64,000 nucleotides of DNA from Streptomyces sp. WM4235 (GCF_001279725.1 NZ_LGDE01000304.1:1-64000); one strand, 5' to 3'; shown: positions 1 through 8,366, numbered from the stretch's first letter. Notes: generated from the letters alone by a model not told the origin. Numbers and translations: made by a program.

Positions 1-24
1 CCCTTCTTCCCCAGAGGAGCCGAA

Positions 25-999
25 GTGACCGAGGCAATCGACGCGACCGGCGGACGCTGGTTCAGCCTGCACCTCTTCCCCCGCTTCGCCCGCCCGACCG
101 GTGAGGACACCGACGCGTTCCTCGTCGAGGATCTCGCCCCGCTGCTGGACGGGCTGGTCTCCGACCGCAGGGCGACCTCGTGGTTCTACCTCCGTCACGT
201 CGACGTGGACGGCCCCCACCTGCGCGTCCGGGTACGCGACCTCACCCCGGCCGGGGTGGCGGCGCTGTACGCCGAGACGACGCTCCTCGTGAAGGAACGT
301 CTCGGCGAGGGAGCGGAGATCCACGAGGCGCCGTACGTACCCGACACCGAACGATTCGGCGGTCCGACCGCCCTGCCCGTGACGGAGGACGTCTTCGCAC
401 TGTCCACCCGGGTGGCCCTGGACGGGCTCGCGCGCACCGGACGCGGCGGCGAGCGCCTCGCCCTGGCCGGGGACCTCGCGCAGGCCACGGCGGCGGCGCT
501 CGGGATGGACCGCTACGAGGCGGCGCGGTGGTTGCGGTGGCAGACGACCGGGTGGCGTTGGTCCGAGGACGTCCTGCACACCCCGGCCCCCGTGCCCTCC
601 CCTCGCGTCGACCCGGGCGGCGGACCCGGTCGCGAGGAACTGATGCGGCGCGCCGACGCCGTCCGGCACGGGGTGGCGAACGGCGTCGGCGTCGGGCCGG
701 TGGCCCGTTGGGCGGCGGGGCTGCGGGAGGCCGACGCCCGCCTGGAGGAGGCGGCCGGGCGTGCGGCGGAGGACGACGGCGCGGACGGTTCGGCCGTGTG
801 GGCGGCGGGCCGCGCCTCGGTGTGGACCGCCGTACGCGCCTCGCTCTGGGCCTCGCACCTGCATCTGCTCTTCAACCGTCTAGGGCTGGCCCCCGACGAG
901 CAACGGGCCGTGTGCCGGCTCGCCTCCCACGCGCTGACGGACACCTGGGAGCGGGGGCCGCACCTCCCCGAGGAGCGCCCTGCCACCGACGCGCGGTAG
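25..999 (+). CDS. Thiopeptide-type bacteriocin biosynthesis protein (lantibiotic dehydratase C-terminal domain)
   Basis: A 324-aa stand-alone protein of the SpaB_C / thiopeptide-type bacteriocin biosynthesis family. In thiopeptide and lanthipeptide pathways such domains act on tRNA-glutamylated Ser/Thr residues (glutamate elimination) or catalyse the late ring-forming step. The family signature is visible near residues 54-70 (aromatic, then Arg-His, then Asp-Gly-Pro-His-Leu-Arg), and the length of about 300 aa fits a split domain. The GTG start follows an AGAGGAG-like ribosome site at 13-20. Upstream genes lie outside the window, so it probably marks the right edge of a RiPP cluster or is an orphan. 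Nothing downstream looks like RiPP machinery. The family call is fairly safe; the exact reaction cannot be decided here. Confidence 0.82.
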   Translation: MTEAIDATGGRWFSLHLFPRFARPTGEDTDAFLVEDLAPLLDGLVSDRRATSWFYLRHVDVDGPHLRVRVRDLTPAGVAALYAETTLLVKERLGEGAEIHEAPYVPDTERFGGPTALPVTEDVFALSTRVALDGLARTGRGGERLALAGDLAQATAAALGMDRYEAARWLRWQTTGWRWSEDVLHTPAPVPSPRVDPGGGPGREELMRRADAVRHGVANGVGVGPVARWAAGLREADARLEEAAGRAAEDDGADGSAVWAAGRASVWTAVRASLWASHLHLLFNRLGLAPDEQRAVCRLASHALTDTWERGPHLPEERPATDAR

Positions 1000-1021
1000 G
1001 GGCGCCGGCCGGTCGGGCCGG

Positions 1022-2053
1022 TCAGGTGCGTACGCGGGACGAGTTCAGGAGGGCGGCGGCCCGGCCGGCGTCGTCGACACTGACCGCGAAGTCCTTGCCG
1101 CGGGCCCGGACGACGAGGCAATCGCCGGCGCGCAGCATCACCGTCGTGCCCAGACCACTGAGCCGGTACCCCCATCCGCCCACCTGGGCGGGGGTGCGTC
1201 GTTCGACGCGTGCCGATTCGATGTCGCCGACGGCCCAGCGTCTCGTCGGCCACCCCAGCGGACCGAAGCCGACCTCCAGCCCCCTTTCGGTGACCCGGGC
1301 CCGCACGGTGGAGAAGGCCGTCATCCCGACCGAGACGAAGGCGAACGGGGCGATCAGCGGCCACGGGTTGCCGACCAGACCCGCCGCCCCGGCGAGCGCA
1401 CCCGCGACGGCCACCAGGCCGCCGGCGGCGGCGCTGAGTTGGAACCAGGGGTTCGTCACCCGCGAGAGCCAGACGAAACGTTCCCCCTCGGGGATCTCCA
1501 GAGCGGGGTCGCCGGGTGTCACCGGCGTGGGCGGCGCCGAGGCTGTCGCACGACGGTCGAGCAGCACCCCGATGAGGGCCGCCGTCACGGCTCCTGCGAT
1601 CAAGACGACGAACCAGAGCGTCGCGGACCGCGCCTGATGCCAGTCCGATCGGTCCAGGTTGGCCCGCACGATCACCGCCTGGGCCCCGATCAGGCCCACC
1701 CCCACCGAGAGCAGCGTCGCTCCGGCCCATCCCCGTACCCCCGATCCCCGGCGGGAGGCGAGCGCCACCGCCGACACGAGCAACGCCCAGGCCACCGCCG
1801 GTAACGCGGCCGCCGCCCACAGCGGCAGCGAACCGTCGGGCGCCGCGCCGGCGCCCCAGTGCGTGGCGAGCCGGTCCGGAAGTCGTCCCCGGGCGGCCAG
1901 TGGCATGGCCACCAGCAGGATTCCGACGCCCGAGGCCCAGGCGGCGGCGCCCCAGGAGGTGGCCCTGCCGCGGCCGGGGCGGGTGGCGCCCGCCGCGTGA
2001 ACCTCACGGCCCTCGCGGTCCTCGCGGTCTTCGTGGTCCTTGTGGTCTTTCAC
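1022..2053 (-). CDS. DUF1648 domain membrane protein
   Basis: A 343-aa integral membrane protein with a charged His/Asp/Glu-rich N-terminal tail (residues 1-20) and about five to six hydrophobic segments, starting near residues 35-53, 80-101, 110-130, 143-164, 206-227 and 232-248, followed by a soluble C-terminal region. The DUF1648 motif with its Leu-Pro and Thr-His-Trp-Gly residues sits just after the first membrane segment (about residues 57-70). DUF1648 proteins are often partners of YtrA-type GntR regulators. Here the ATG overlaps the stop of the upstream gntR gene (ATGA at 2050-2053), implying translational coupling. The molecular function is unknown; a role in envelope stress is only inferred from the family context. 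Confidence 0.85.
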   Translation of the reverse strand: MKDHKDHEDREDREGREVHAAGATRPGRGRATSWGAAAWASGVGILLVAMPLAARGRLPDRLATHWGAGAAPDGSLPLWAAAALPAVAWALLVSAVALASRRGSGVRGWAGATLLSVGVGLIGAQAVIVRANLDRSDWHQARSATLWFVVLIAGAVTAALIGVLLDRRATASAPPTPVTPGDPALEIPEGERFVWLSRVTNPWFQLSAAAGGLVAVAGALAGAAGLVGNPWPLIAPFAFVSVGMTAFSTVRARVTERGLEVGFGPLGWPTRRWAVGDIESARVERRTPAQVGGWGYRLSGLGTTVMLRAGDCLVVRARGKDFAVSVDDAGRAAALLNSSRVRT

Positions 2054-2397
2054 GGGACCTCCCTGATCATCTGGGTGAGTTCGGCCTTGCCGTACCCCAA
2101 CCGGGCCGCCTCCAGCACGAGTTCACGGACCCGATCCACCAGCGCGGAGCGGTGGTCCGCGCCGGCGGCCACGGTCACCCCGCGGCCGCGCCGGAACTCC
2201 AGCACCCCTTCGTCGCGCAGGGATCGCAGGCCGCGCAGGACGGTGTTCGCGTTGACCCCGAGCGCCTGCGCGAGCTCGCGCGCCGGCGGGAGCCGATCCC
2301 CCGGGGCGCACTCGCCCTCGGCCACGGCCCGCCGGATCGCGCCCGCCACCTGTTCGTGCAGGGGGCGACTGTCGGAGATGTTCAGCCTCAGCAACAT
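2050..2397 (-). CDS. GntR family (YtrA-like) transcriptional regulator
   Basis: A short GntR protein of about 115 aa: an N-terminal winged helix-turn-helix (about residues 8-75, including the Leu-Pro-Pro-Ala-Arg-Glu-Leu-Ala motif and Asn-Ala-Asn-Thr-Val recognition helix) and a short tail with no ligand-binding domain, as in the YtrA subfamily. I chose the ATG at 2397 over a start further upstream because the homologous region begins at the Leu-Arg-Leu-Asn-Ile segment and because a palindrome and promoter-like hexamers lie directly upstream. It is translationally coupled to the DUF1648 gene downstream and probably represses this two-gene operon. Confidence 0.88.
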   Translation of the reverse strand: MLLRLNISDSRPLHEQVAGAIRRAVAEGECAPGDRLPPARELAQALGVNANTVLRGLRSLRDEGVLEFRRGRGVTVAAGADHRSALVDRVRELVLEAARLGYGKAELTQMIREVP

Positions 2398-2404
2398 GGT
2401 GCCA

Positions 2405-2420
2405 ATGAAGATAGCTTCAT
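2405..2420 (-). promoter_or_regulatory. Palindromic operator and -10 region of the gntR-DUF1648 operon
   Basis: A 16-bp inverted repeat with arms ATGAAG/CTTCAT around a 4-bp centre lies 8 bp upstream of the gntR ATG. On the minus strand it overlaps a TATCTT -10-like hexamer (2408-2413), with TCGACC about 17 bp further upstream as a possible -35. The predicted start point falls only a few bases before the ATG, so the mRNA would be nearly leaderless. This layout fits autorepression by the GntR protein. It is inferred from position and symmetry only. Confidence 0.5.
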
Positions 2421-2469
2421 ATGGCCCATCGGTCGAGAGAGTCCCCCCGTGCCCCCGCACGAAGGTCGC

Positions 2470-5127
2470 CTACGCGGCGGCCACGGCCAGGGCCGTGCGC
2501 AGGCGACGGGCCTGCGCGACCAGCCGGGAGGAACCGGGGCGGGAGGCCTGCGCGGCCAGACCCTCGGGGTCCGGGGAGGCCACCTTGCAGCGTTCCACGC
2601 AGTCGGCGGCGACGGCCAGCAGTTCGCCGGTGCCGGGCGGGGCCGGATCCTGCGCCAGGAGGGCGGGGATCGCCCCCGCGAGCAGGGTCCAGGTGGTGGC
2701 GTACGCACCGGTCGCGGCGGCCGTGCGCGCGGAGTCGGCGAGCCGGTTCGCCTTCACGGTCCCCAGGCCGACGAGTTCGGCCAGGTCCCGGCCCATCAGC
2801 GGGACGTCCAACTCACCCCGCGCCGCGAGGACGAGCAGGGCGTCGACGGCCCCGAGCCGGTCCTCGGCATGGCGGGAGCCGAGTCCGGTGGCCACGGCGA
2901 GGTGCAGTACGGGGCCGGCCGGGCCGCCCAGCTCGGCGAGGCCCGGGAGCAGCGCGCCGGGGCCGCGTTCCTCGCCGGTGGCGCCGGCCGTGAGGTCGGG
3001 GAGCAGCCAGGCGGCCTGGGTCTCGCGGTCCTCCGGCAGCACCATGCGCTCCGCCTGCGTGTCGCCGTGCCAGTGCCAACAGCGGCGTCCGTGGTCGTCG
3101 ACCGGGCGGCCGAGCCTGCGGAACGCGGGCGGGAACTCCTTCTGCAGGACGAGTCGTTCGCGGGTGTCGATGACGATCCTGCGCACCGCCCCGCACGTCC
3201 GTCCCCACCAGGGGTGGGCGGCCTTGGGGTCGGGTCCCTGCGTGCGGCGCAGCAGCCTCGGGGGCTCGCCGGCAGTGGTGAGCCATGCGGCGAGGCGCTC
3301 GCCGGGACGGGTTCCGAGGGCGGTCGCGGCCGCCGCGACGGCGGGGTCGCGGCGGACCCGGAACAGCGCCTGGGCGAAGTCGGCCTCCGCGGGCTCCAAG
3401 CCAAGCCGGCGGTACGCGCCGAGCCGCTTCACCAGTTCGTCCGGTTCGATCGTTCCGGTCTCCCAGGTGGGCGTGGCGAGCAGGAACGGCAGGGGGGCGG
3501 TCACCATGCGGTGGGCGACCTCCCTGAGTCGGGCGGCGATCACCGCCCGCAGGGCGGCGTGCACGCAGGGGTCGTGGAACCCGCGGGACTGCGGGCGCGT
3601 GCCCGGCAGCAGTTCCTCCGGGGTGAACCGCCCCAGGACCGCCGCGGCCACCAGCTCCACCCCGTGCGGGCCGCCCTCCTCGACCCTCGGGTCGGACGGC
3701 GCACCGCGGCCGGCCAGGACCGGTGCGAGAGCCTCGACCAGGGCCGCCCGGTCCCGGTGGGCGTGGCGGACGAGACCGTCCAACGCCGTCTCGAACTCGG
3801 CGGCGTCCGGCCTTCGGGAGCCGATCAGCGCGGCGACCAGCTCGACGGTCTCGGCGACGGTCCGCCCGGTGGCCGCCGCGCGGCGACGGACGGGCGGCGG
3901 GGGCAGGATCTCCTCGTACGGCTCCTCCTCGGCCGCCGCGGCGACCCCGAGGTGTCCTGCGGCGACGAGCCGGTTGCCGGGGCTCAACAGCGCACTGTGC
4001 GAGGCGAGTTCGGCACGGAGTTCGTCGTCGTGCGGGCGCAGGTGCGCGGCGACGAGCCCGAGCGCCCGCTCCTGGAGGGCGGTGTCCTCGTGCCCGAAGG
4101 CGTGGGCGACGGCCGGCAGCAGCCGGTGGCGGTCGTCGGGCGCGCGGCGCAGTGCCTTCCCCAGCAGGATGAGTTGGGCACGGGCCAGCTTCTTCTCCGG
4201 GCGGAAGAGCACCGCGGCCGACATCTCCGCGAGCCTCTCGGCCGGCAGTTCGCCCGCCACGGTCACGCGCGCGAGCACCTGCTGCGCGTGTCCGGCGAGG
4301 GCGGACGGCCCGTCGGCGGCCATGGCGATCCAGTCTGCGGTCCGGGTGCGTTCCTCGTCCGGGGTGAGGGCGAGTCGTTCCAGGAGGGCCAGGTAGAAGC
4401 GCAGTTGGTTCGGGCGGCCGCCGCGCAGGAGCCGCGAGACGCATCCGTCGATCAGCTCCCGGCGCTCGACGATTCCCTCCTCCGCCAGGGCGGCCAGCTC
4501 GGTCGGCCAGTGGTTCGGGGACCGCGGGTGGGAGTACCAGAGCAGGGCGTTGGGGGGCTCGGCCGTCTCGAAGAGGCGGGGCACGAGGTCGCGCACGAAC
4601 GGATCCCGGCGCAGGGCCGCCGACAGCGGGAGGCGGGTGCCGCCCGGTCCCTGCGGCACCAGGGACCGGACCCAGCCGGACACGAACGCGTCGTTGGTGG
4701 GGACGGGGCAGCCGGCGAGCCGGACCAGTTCCCGGATCAGCGGGTAGTCGGCCTCGGCCGTCGCGGCGCGGGCCGCGAGGCGGTGGGCGACGTCGCCCAG
4801 CCACCCCGGGTCCCGGTCGGCGAGCAGTTCGAGGATCAGCGCGGCGGGGAGCTCCCGCCAGTCGCGCAGCTCCCGGGAGCCGATCCAGGCAGCCGCGGCG
4901 GCGGCTCCGGTGTGGCAGCCGGCTCCCGCGACGAGCAGTCCGCCGCGAATCCGGTCGCGCTCGGAGCCCCGGTCCCAGCCCCATCCCCGGACCTCCCGAC
5001 GCAACGCGGTGAGTTCGCCGAGGACGGTACGGCGCTCGGCCGGGGTGAGGGGCCCCAGCAGTGCGGGGAGGCGCTCGGTGCGACCTGCGCGCACCGCGTC
5101 GAGGACGTCGTTCATCGGGAGGGTCAT
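2470..5127 (-). CDS. DUF6493 family protein
   Basis: A large (about 885 aa) Leu/Ala/Arg-rich soluble protein that matches the actinobacterial DUF6493 family, mostly alpha-helical and suggestive of HEAT-like repeats. A short conserved patch with Trp, His and Gly-Arg-Arg residues occurs near two thirds of its length. No catalytic motif is recognisable. The start is uncertain: ATG at 5127 or ATG at 5115. The 5127 start has no ribosome site but carries a TAGCGT hexamer 7 bp upstream, the spacing of a leaderless transcript. My recollection is that members of this family often sit beside SWIM zinc-finger proteins; here no SWIM gene is adjacent. Function unknown. Confidence 0.75.
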   Translation of the reverse strand: MTLPMNDVLDAVRAGRTERLPALLGPLTPAERRTVLGELTALRREVRGWGWDRGSERDRIRGGLLVAGAGCHTGAAAAAAWIGSRELRDWRELPAALILELLADRDPGWLGDVAHRLAARAATAEADYPLIRELVRLAGCPVPTNDAFVSGWVRSLVPQGPGGTRLPLSAALRRDPFVRDLVPRLFETAEPPNALLWYSHPRSPNHWPTELAALAEEGIVERRELIDGCVSRLLRGGRPNQLRFYLALLERLALTPDEERTRTADWIAMAADGPSALAGHAQQVLARVTVAGELPAERLAEMSAAVLFRPEKKLARAQLILLGKALRRAPDDRHRLLPAVAHAFGHEDTALQERALGLVAAHLRPHDDELRAELASHSALLSPGNRLVAAGHLGVAAAAEEEPYEEILPPPPVRRRAAATGRTVAETVELVAALIGSRRPDAAEFETALDGLVRHAHRDRAALVEALAPVLAGRGAPSDPRVEEGGPHGVELVAAAVLGRFTPEELLPGTRPQSRGFHDPCVHAALRAVIAARLREVAHRMVTAPLPFLLATPTWETGTIEPDELVKRLGAYRRLGLEPAEADFAQALFRVRRDPAVAAAATALGTRPGERLAAWLTTAGEPPRLLRRTQGPDPKAAHPWWGRTCGAVRRIVIDTRERLVLQKEFPPAFRRLGRPVDDHGRRCWHWHGDTQAERMVLPEDRETQAAWLLPDLTAGATGEERGPGALLPGLAELGGPAGPVLHLAVATGLGSRHAEDRLGAVDALLVLAARGELDVPLMGRDLAELVGLGTVKANRLADSARTAAATGAYATTWTLLAGAIPALLAQDPAPPGTGELLAVAADCVERCKVASPDPEGLAAQASRPGSSRLVAQARRLRTALAVAAA

Positions 5128-5182
5128 GGGCGAAACGCTAGGTCCGGGGACTGACAACACCGACCGGCACCCGCCGGCGGCC

Positions 5183-6091
5183 TCACTCGAAATCCGCCCA
5201 CGCGCCCAGGGTGAACCCGGCGCCCTGGCGTCGCACCTCCACCGCGCCACCACCGCCGAAGTGGGCGGGCACGACCAACTCGTTTCGGTCCGCGGCTCGT
5301 TCGAGGATCCGGCGGCGGCTGGCCGCGGCCTGCCCGGCGTCCATGCAGAAGCAGCTGTTCCAGGAGGGTTCCAGGATCTGCACGGGGCTGTGCAGGAGGT
5401 CCCCGACGAAGACCGCCCTGTCCCCTCCCGAGGTCAGCCGCAGGACGGAGGAGCCGGGGGTGTGACCGGGCGCGGGCTCCAGCACGAGGTTCTCGTCGAT
5501 GCGGTGGGAGCCTTCCCAGAGGACGGCCTGGCCCGACCGGTGGAGGGGCGCGATGCTGTCCTCGTAGATGAGCCGGTCGTCCGCCCGCAGACCCCGGGCG
5601 TAACCGTTGTCGGGGCCGAAGTGGAAGTCGTCGGCCGCCGGGACGAGGTACCGCGCGTTGGGGAAGGCCGGGGCCCACTCCCCCGCGGCGTCGACGGTGT
5701 TGCCGCCCACGTGGTCGGCGTGCACGTGGGTGTTGACGACGAGGTCCACGTCCTGCGGCCGGACACCGGCCCGGGCCAGTGCGCCGAGGAAGTCGTCCTG
5801 CCGGTGGTGGAACGCGGGCGCGCCGGGTCGCTCGCGCATGCTTCCCACGCCGGTGTCGACCAGGATGGTCCGTCCGGCGCTGCGCAGGACCCAGGTCTGG
5901 AGCGCGACCGTGACCCGGTCGGTCCGCGGGTCCCAGTGGTCCGGGGACAGCCAGTGCGCGTTCTCCTTCCACACCTCGGTCCCGGAGTCCGGGACGACGT
6001 CGAGGGCGGACGCGAAGGCCCCTTGCCATTCGACGACCCGGATGACCTCGACGTCGCCCAGTACGATGCCCTGCTCGCTCTCACTCTTCAT
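5183..6091 (-). CDS. MBL-fold metallo-hydrolase
   Basis: A 302-aa metallo-beta-lactamase-fold hydrolase. The dinuclear metal motif Thr-His-Val-His-Ala-Asp-His is at residues 121-127, followed by Pro-Gly-His-Thr-Pro-Gly, the Gly-Asp-Leu-Leu-His segment carrying the bridging Asp, and a late Pro-Ala-His-Phe histidine, so the active site looks complete. It resembles the lactonase/phosphodiesterase-like branch; the substrate is unknown. The ATG at 6091 is chosen because a near-consensus promoter ends 7 bp upstream, giving a leaderless mRNA. It is transcribed divergently from an AraC regulator that may control it. Confidence 0.88.
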   Translation of the reverse strand: MKSESEQGIVLGDVEVIRVVEWQGAFASALDVVPDSGTEVWKENAHWLSPDHWDPRTDRVTVALQTWVLRSAGRTILVDTGVGSMRERPGAPAFHHRQDDFLGALARAGVRPQDVDLVVNTHVHADHVGGNTVDAAGEWAPAFPNARYLVPAADDFHFGPDNGYARGLRADDRLIYEDSIAPLHRSGQAVLWEGSHRIDENLVLEPAPGHTPGSSVLRLTSGGDRAVFVGDLLHSPVQILEPSWNSCFCMDAGQAAASRRRILERAADRNELVVPAHFGGGGAVEVRRQGAGFTLGAWADFE

Positions 6092-6098
6092 GATCACG

Positions 6099-6127
6099 AT
6101 TCTAGGAGTGCTCGGTGAGCCGCTCAA
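6099..6127 (-). promoter_or_regulatory. Leaderless promoter of the MBL hydrolase gene
   Basis: On the minus strand TTGAGC (6122-6127) and TAGAAT (6099-6104) are separated by 17 bp. The ATG begins 7 bp after the -10 box, so transcription should start at or next to the A of the start codon. No Shine-Dalgarno sequence precedes the ATG, which agrees with leaderless translation. Confidence 0.65.
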
Positions 6128-6191
6128 TGCTCTTCGCGCTCATGTGGATACGCGGGACTCTCACCGCTGATGCGCGGACTACGCTGGCGTC

Positions 6192-7115
6192 ATGGATGTG
6201 GTGAGCGACGCGATCTCGACCGTCCGGACGGGGCGGCCCTCCTCCAACCGGGTTCGGGTGAACGGTGGTTGGGCGACCCGCCTGGCTCCCTACGAGGGCG
6301 CCGGCTTCCACGTCGTCCTGGAGGGGGCGTGCCTCCTGCTCCCGGAGGGCGGGGAACGCGTGCGGCTGGGAACGGGTGACGCGGTCCTGCTGCCGCACGG
6401 CACGGGGCACCTCATCGCCGACGTCCGGGCCGACGCGGCGAGCCTGGAGCGGGCGGTGCCCTTCGAGGACTGGCGGACGGATGACACCCCGGCGCCCCAC
6501 CCGTCCTCCGAGGCCGGGGCGGTGGAGTTGCTGTGCGGCAAGTACCGGTTGGACCGCAGCCGGGTCCACCCCCTCATGCGGGAGCTGCCGACCGTGGTGC
6601 ACCTGCCGAACCGGGTGGGCCGTCATCCCGAACTCCGGTCCGCCATCGACTTGTTGGGGGGCGAGTTGGGTGGCCGACGGCCGGGCGCGGGGATCGCCGT
6701 ACCCAGTCTGCTCGACCTGCTGCTCGTCTACATGATCCGCTCGTGGATGGTCGAGGACGGTACGGGGGTGTGGTCGGCGGCGCTCGGCGACCCGGTGACG
6801 GCCGTCGCGCTGCGGGCCCTGCACGCGGACCCGGCCGCCCCGTGGACCAACGAGAGCCTGGCCGCCGAGGCCGGGGTCTCGCGCCCCACGCTGGCCCGCA
6901 GGTTCACCGCCCTGGTGGGACGACCGCCGATGGCCTACCTGACCTGGTGGCGGCTGACCTCCGCCGCCGCCCTGCTCCGCGACACCCCGGACTCGTTGGC
7001 GGCCATCGCGCGCCGGGTGGGGTACGGAACTCCGTACGCCTTCTCGCACGCCTTCAACCGGGAGTTCGGCACGACTCCGGGCCGCTACCGGGAGCACGCC
7101 GCGGCGCCGGCGTGA
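6192..7115 (+). CDS. AraC family transcriptional regulator with N-terminal cupin domain
   Basis: A 307-aa AraC/XylS regulator. An N-terminal AraC-type cupin region (about residues 20-190) carries the Gly-His-Leu-Ile beta segment and a Cys-Gly-Lys-Tyr motif. The C-terminal double helix-turn-helix (about residues 205-300) contains the typical Ala-Gly-Val-Ser recognition helix and the closing Gly-Tyr, Phe-Ser-His-Ala-Phe, Phe-Gly and Pro-Gly-Arg-Tyr-Arg pattern. TACGCT lies 6 bp before the ATG, suggesting a leaderless mRNA. The divergent neighbour is the MBL hydrolase gene, separated by about 100 bp, so local control of that gene is likely but not shown. Confidence 0.93.
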   Translation: MDVVSDAISTVRTGRPSSNRVRVNGGWATRLAPYEGAGFHVVLEGACLLLPEGGERVRLGTGDAVLLPHGTGHLIADVRADAASLERAVPFEDWRTDDTPAPHPSSEAGAVELLCGKYRLDRSRVHPLMRELPTVVHLPNRVGRHPELRSAIDLLGGELGGRRPGAGIAVPSLLDLLLVYMIRSWMVEDGTGVWSAALGDPVTAVALRALHADPAAPWTNESLAAEAGVSRPTLARRFTALVGRPPMAYLTWWRLTSAAALLRDTPDSLAAIARRVGYGTPYAFSHAFNREFGTTPGRYREHAAAPA

Positions 7116-7135
7116 CGGCGGGCCGTTTCCGGGTG

Positions 7136-7168
7136 CGATCCCGCCGCCAGGACGGTGCGGCGGGATCG
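7136..7168. terminator. Bidirectional terminator hairpin between convergent genes
   Basis: Inverted repeat with 11-bp perfect arms (CGATCCCGCCG and its complement) and an 11-nt loop, between the 3' ends of the AraC gene and the secreted-protein gene that converge here. Confidence 0.65.
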
Positions 7169-7197
7169 GTCCCGGAGCCGGTTCGGTCGCGCGTCGG

Positions 7198-7554
7198 TCA
7201 GATGGTCACGCAGATGCCGTCCTCGATGCTCCGGCCGTCGCGTTCGAGGCCGCCGCACACGAGGCTCGCGCCGGCCTGCTCGTAGCCGACCTCCCAACGC
7301 CGGGAGGCGGCGTTCACCCGGGAGCTGTGGTAGTTGCCCCAGTAGGCGCGCAGGGTGCCGGACACCCCGTCCTTGGTCTGCACGGTGATGTCCTGGACGA
7401 ATCGGTTGTGGTGCGCGGTGTGGACGCAGATGTAGGTACCGCACTGCGAATCGACCCGCCGGGCGGCGGCGGCGTCGGAGGGTGTGGCGGTCAGGAACGC
7501 GAGGGCGGCGGTCACGGCGAACGTGGCGGCGATGCGGCGCGGGGTGGTGTTCAC
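7198..7554 (-). CDS. Small secreted protein, unknown function
   Basis: About 118 aa with a clear Sec signal peptide: Arg-rich start, hydrophobic core around residues 9-22, and an Ala-rich cleavage region near residues 25-32. The mature part of about 85 aa has four Cys residues (a Cys-x4-Cys pair early, then one Cys in each of two late segments), compatible with two disulfides. I place the start at the GTG at 7554 because AGAAGG lies 6-9 bp upstream; an ATG at 7569 is the alternative. I do not recognise the family. The gene converges on the AraC gene. Confidence 0.72.
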   Translation of the reverse strand: MNTTPRRIAATFAVTAALAFLTATPSDAAAARRVDSQCGTYICVHTAHHNRFVQDITVQTKDGVSGTLRAYWGNYHSSRVNAASRRWEVGYEQAGASLVCGGLERDGRSIEDGICVTI

Positions 7555-7765
7555 GAGGGGCCTTCTCATGGTCGGAGACAAGGGAAAGCACGGGAACACG
7601 GGGACGTCGCCCCGGGTGCCCGCGGGAAAGGTGATCACCCATGGGTCTAGTCCCCAGAACCCCCCGCACGACGCGGCGCCACACCCGAACTCACCTGTTC
7701 GAGTGGTGGAGTTCACTGCTGAAACGGCACTGCACGGACGGAACGCGGCGCGGACATCGCGCGAA

Positions 7766-7800
7766 CGGGGCCCGGCGGCGGTGCGGGTCGCCGGGCCCCG
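7766..7800 (-). terminator. Terminator hairpin after the crystallin-like gene
   Basis: Perfect 12-bp arms (CGGGGCCCGGCG and its complement) with an 11-nt loop, directly downstream of the minus-strand gene that ends at 7806. Confidence 0.65.
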
Positions 7801-7805
7801 TCGGA

Positions 7806-8285
7806 TCAGCGCAGGTCGAAACTGACCGACGTGGCCTTGTCGTTCATGCCGTCACCGACGTACGCGTTGTAGCCGTGGTAGGTCTGACTGGCGCCCCGGA
7901 AGTCCCGGTGCTCCCACAGGGTGATCGGGCAGGTGATGCCCTGGGCCGAGCTGACGGTGTCGTTCCAACCCCACTTGCCGAGGTCGTTGAACTCCGGGTA
8001 GCGCCAGTTGCAACCGACACTGCCGCGGAAGGTGAACTCGCTGCCGCCCGAGTTGGCGTCGCTCCATATCCTGCCGAGGTCCTTGTACTCGGCCTGGCCG
8101 CCCAGTTGGGCGGCCTCGGCCTTGGTCGCGAAACAGCCGCCCTCGCCCGTGTCGACGACGAGGGTGCAGTACGTGGGAGCCTTCGGGGCCGGCGACCGCT
8201 CCGCGGCGGCGGCCGGGTTCACGCCGACGGCCGTCACCACGAGTGCGGTGGCGCCGAGTGCGAGAGCCGTTCGGATCATGCGCAT
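7806..8285 (-). CDS. Secreted beta/gamma-crystallin-like (peptidase inhibitor I36-type) protein
   Basis: A 159-aa secreted protein. Signal peptide residues 1-28 end in an Ala-rich cleavage site. The C-terminal half carries a beta/gamma-crystallin or I36-inhibitor-like pattern: Trp-Asn-Asp, then Thr-Leu-Trp-Glu-His-x-Asp-Phe-x-Gly, a Tyr-rich stretch, and Asn-Asp-Lys-Ala-Thr-Ser-Val-Ser. Streptomyces I36-family members include small secreted inhibitors such as SMI, but inhibition is not demonstrable here. The first ATG at 8285 is preferred because GAGGAG lies 5 bp upstream; a second ATG follows at 8279. Confidence 0.8.
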   Translation of the reverse strand: MRMIRTALALGATALVVTAVGVNPAAAAERSPAPKAPTYCTLVVDTGEGGCFATKAEAAQLGGQAEYKDLGRIWSDANSGGSEFTFRGSVGCNWRYPEFNDLGKWGWNDTVSSAQGITCPITLWEHRDFRGASQTYHGYNAYVGDGMNDKATSVSFDLR

Positions 8286-8342
8286 GGATTCTCCTCAACC
8301 ACATTGAGAGCGCGTTCAGTACGCGAATCGCCCTGAAGCGCG

Positions 8343-8366
8343 ACATGACTCAACAAGGCGTCATGT
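8343..8366. promoter_or_regulatory. Inverted repeat upstream of the crystallin-like gene
   Basis: Perfect 7-bp arms ACATGAC/GTCATGT separated by 10 nt, about 60-80 bp upstream of the minus-strand ATG at 8285. The position suits an operator; it is too weak to be a good terminator. Confidence 0.35.

Noticed and set aside
1900..5154. Open frame of 1084 codons on the plus strand
   Set aside because: It is antisense to the GntR and DUF6493 genes, Gly/Arg-rich and without a domain; a codon-bias shadow.
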